64,000 bases of DNA from Astragalus membranaceus (taxonomy: Eukaryota > Streptophyta > Magnoliopsida > Fabales > Fabaceae), in assembly GCA_039519185.1 (NCBI GenBank), contig CM076854.1, positions 147,112,997 to 147,176,996 on the forward strand, written 5' to 3'. The translations under genes and the position numbers were made by a program. Within the stretch, counting starts at the first letter, position 1; every line of letters starts with the position of its first letter. The notes under the pieces are model-generated. The model was not told where the DNA came from, did no database searches, and was given only the letters and a program-made list of their open reading frames with translations. Positions 62,872 to 64,000 of the stretch are shown here, one piece after another.

Positions 62872-64000
62872 ATAATAAATGGCTCTTTCGACACCATTTT
62901 CATCCTCTTGTGCTAACATACTACCTATTGTCATCTCTGACGCTGCTATGTACAATTTCATTACCCTATTCCTAATAGGGGAAGCAACATAGGTGGTTTA
63001 ATCAAGTAAGACTTGATCTCGTCGAAGGCTTTCTGGTGTTCTAGATCCCATCTAAACACGTCCTCCTTTTTCAGTCGAAGTAATGGCGAAAATACTTGTG
63101 TCTTGCCACTTAGGTTTGAAATAAACCTTCTTAGGAAGTTAATCTTTCCTAGTAAATACTGTAACTCTTTCTTTGTCGAAGGGGCCTTCGTTTCCAAGAT
63201 TGCTTTCGTCTTGTTTTGATGGATCTCAATGCCTTTTTTGTGCACAACAAAACCCAAGAAATCACCTGCACGAACACAAAAGGCACATTTGATTGGATTC
63301 ATTTTCAATCCATATTTTCTCATTCTTTCGAATGATTGTCGAAGGTGGTCTAAATGACCACTTTCTGTTGAAGACTTAACAACAATGTCGTCTATGTATA
63401 TTTGCATAAAATCTTCTATAAAATCATGAAACATAGAATTCATTGCCCTTTGGTATGTTGCACCAGCATTTCTTAGGCCAAAAGGCATTACTACCCATTC
63501 ATAAACGCCTAAAGCCCCAGGGCAGCGAAATGCTGTTTTCGACACATCTTCTTCAGCAATATAGATTTGATTATAACCTGAGTACCCATCAAGCATACTT
63601 AGATAATCAAACCCTGCTACTGAGTCGACCAACATTTATGCCACTGGCATGGAATATTCATCCTTTGGCGTAGCATTGTTTAAGAGTGTCATTTTTCTTA
63701 ATTACAGGAACTATATTAGCTAACCAATCAACATACCTTGCAGTTATGATGAACCTGCTCCTGAGTAGCCTTTCAATCTCTTCTTTGATCTTCGATAAGA
63801 TTTGTGGTGCAAACCTTCTTGGTGTTTGTTTCACAGGTTTCTTATCTGGTCGAATTGGCCGCTTCAATTCCACTACTTCTCGACTCAAACCAGGCATTTC
63901 ATTATAATCCCATGCGAAGCAATCTTTGTACTCCTTCAAGAGCTCTATTGTTCGATCTCTCAAACTCTTGTCGATTTTAGCACTAATAAACGTTGGCCTC
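62872..64000 (-). mobile_element. Tat-lineage gypsy element 2, RT part (continues past window)
   Basis: Upstream half of the element at 40837-44899, separated from it by the Sirevirus insertion; ATAAT at 62872-62876 is the second copy of the target duplication. Codes for the start of RNase H and for reverse transcriptase. Protease, gag and 5' LTR lie beyond 64000. Confidence 0.88.
62880..63963 (-). pseudogene. Tat element 2 reverse transcriptase
   Basis: From 63963: CFAWDYNEMPGLSREVVELK, then FIITARYVDWLANIVPVIKK. Next, a deletion of the block before ATPKDEYSMPVA (the usual CIDFRDLN is missing) and an in-frame TAA near 63637. The long frame 63635-62961 carries YLSMLDGYSGYNQIYIAEED, VMPFGLRNAGATYQRAMNSM, catalytic YIDDIV and RAGDFLGFVVHKKGIEIHQN, then the connection domain. 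The deletion in the fingers and the stop make it inactive. Confidence 0.87.

Overview
This is a stretch of plant nuclear genome, almost certainly from a eudicot. The repertoire (Sirevirus copia, Athila and Tat gypsy, Tnt1-like copia, Helitrons, and a single intronless SDR gene) would suit a legume, but the sequence alone does not prove the species. About 90% of the window is transposable elements, many nested in one another, as expected of repeat-rich, probably pericentromeric chromatin. Only one gene, a short-chain dehydrogenase at 8988-9770, looks like an ordinary host gene.

Layout, left to right. 1-4508: decayed 3' part of a Ty1/copia element (+) with its LTR. 5709-5968: fold-back MITE. 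5970-8759: candidate Helitron (-) rich in minisatellites and carrying a long-TIR, Mutator-type element (7420-8716). 8988-9770: the SDR gene (-). 11120-21547: a second Helitron (+) with exon fragments of at least four host genes (ribosomal protein S5, PP2A B55 subunit, ABCG/PDR transporter, LRR receptor). It is split by a young, complete Tnt1-like copia element (13422-18549, -) with a TTCTC target duplication. 21658-22683: non-autonomous hAT element with an 8-bp duplication. 24499-31141: Athila-type gypsy element (+) with two LTRs but most of pol deleted. 31142-36228: Tat-type gypsy body (+) without LTRs. 36229-39449: gag plus 5' LTR of another gypsy element (-). 39450-40830: LINE reverse-transcriptase fragment (-).

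The right third is a four-element nest that target-site duplications resolve exactly. A Tat-lineage gypsy element (-; 40837-44899 and 62872 to the window edge) was interrupted within its RNase H coding region by a Sirevirus (-; 44900-62871, duplication ATAAT). One LTR of that Sirevirus received a second Sirevirus (+; 45175-50905, duplication CTTTA). Its other LTR received an Athila-like element (+; 54734-61884, duplication CTACC) whose two 1246-bp LTRs read as identical.

Most interesting points: (1) all four Sirevirus LTR copies carry twelve ATCGAT-centred palindromes at about 32-bp spacing, roughly three helical turns; (2) the Tat element carries an antisense coiled-coil ORF between pol and its 3' LTR; (3) the youngest Athila copy keeps one open 914-codon frame joining gag and protease directly to the integrase C-terminus; (4) the Tnt1-like element contains a 175-bp inverted copy of its own RT segment, flanked by 27-bp direct repeats; (5) one Helitron holds several captured host exons. 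Several elements keep gag while losing pol, which suggests trans-mobilised, non-autonomous families.
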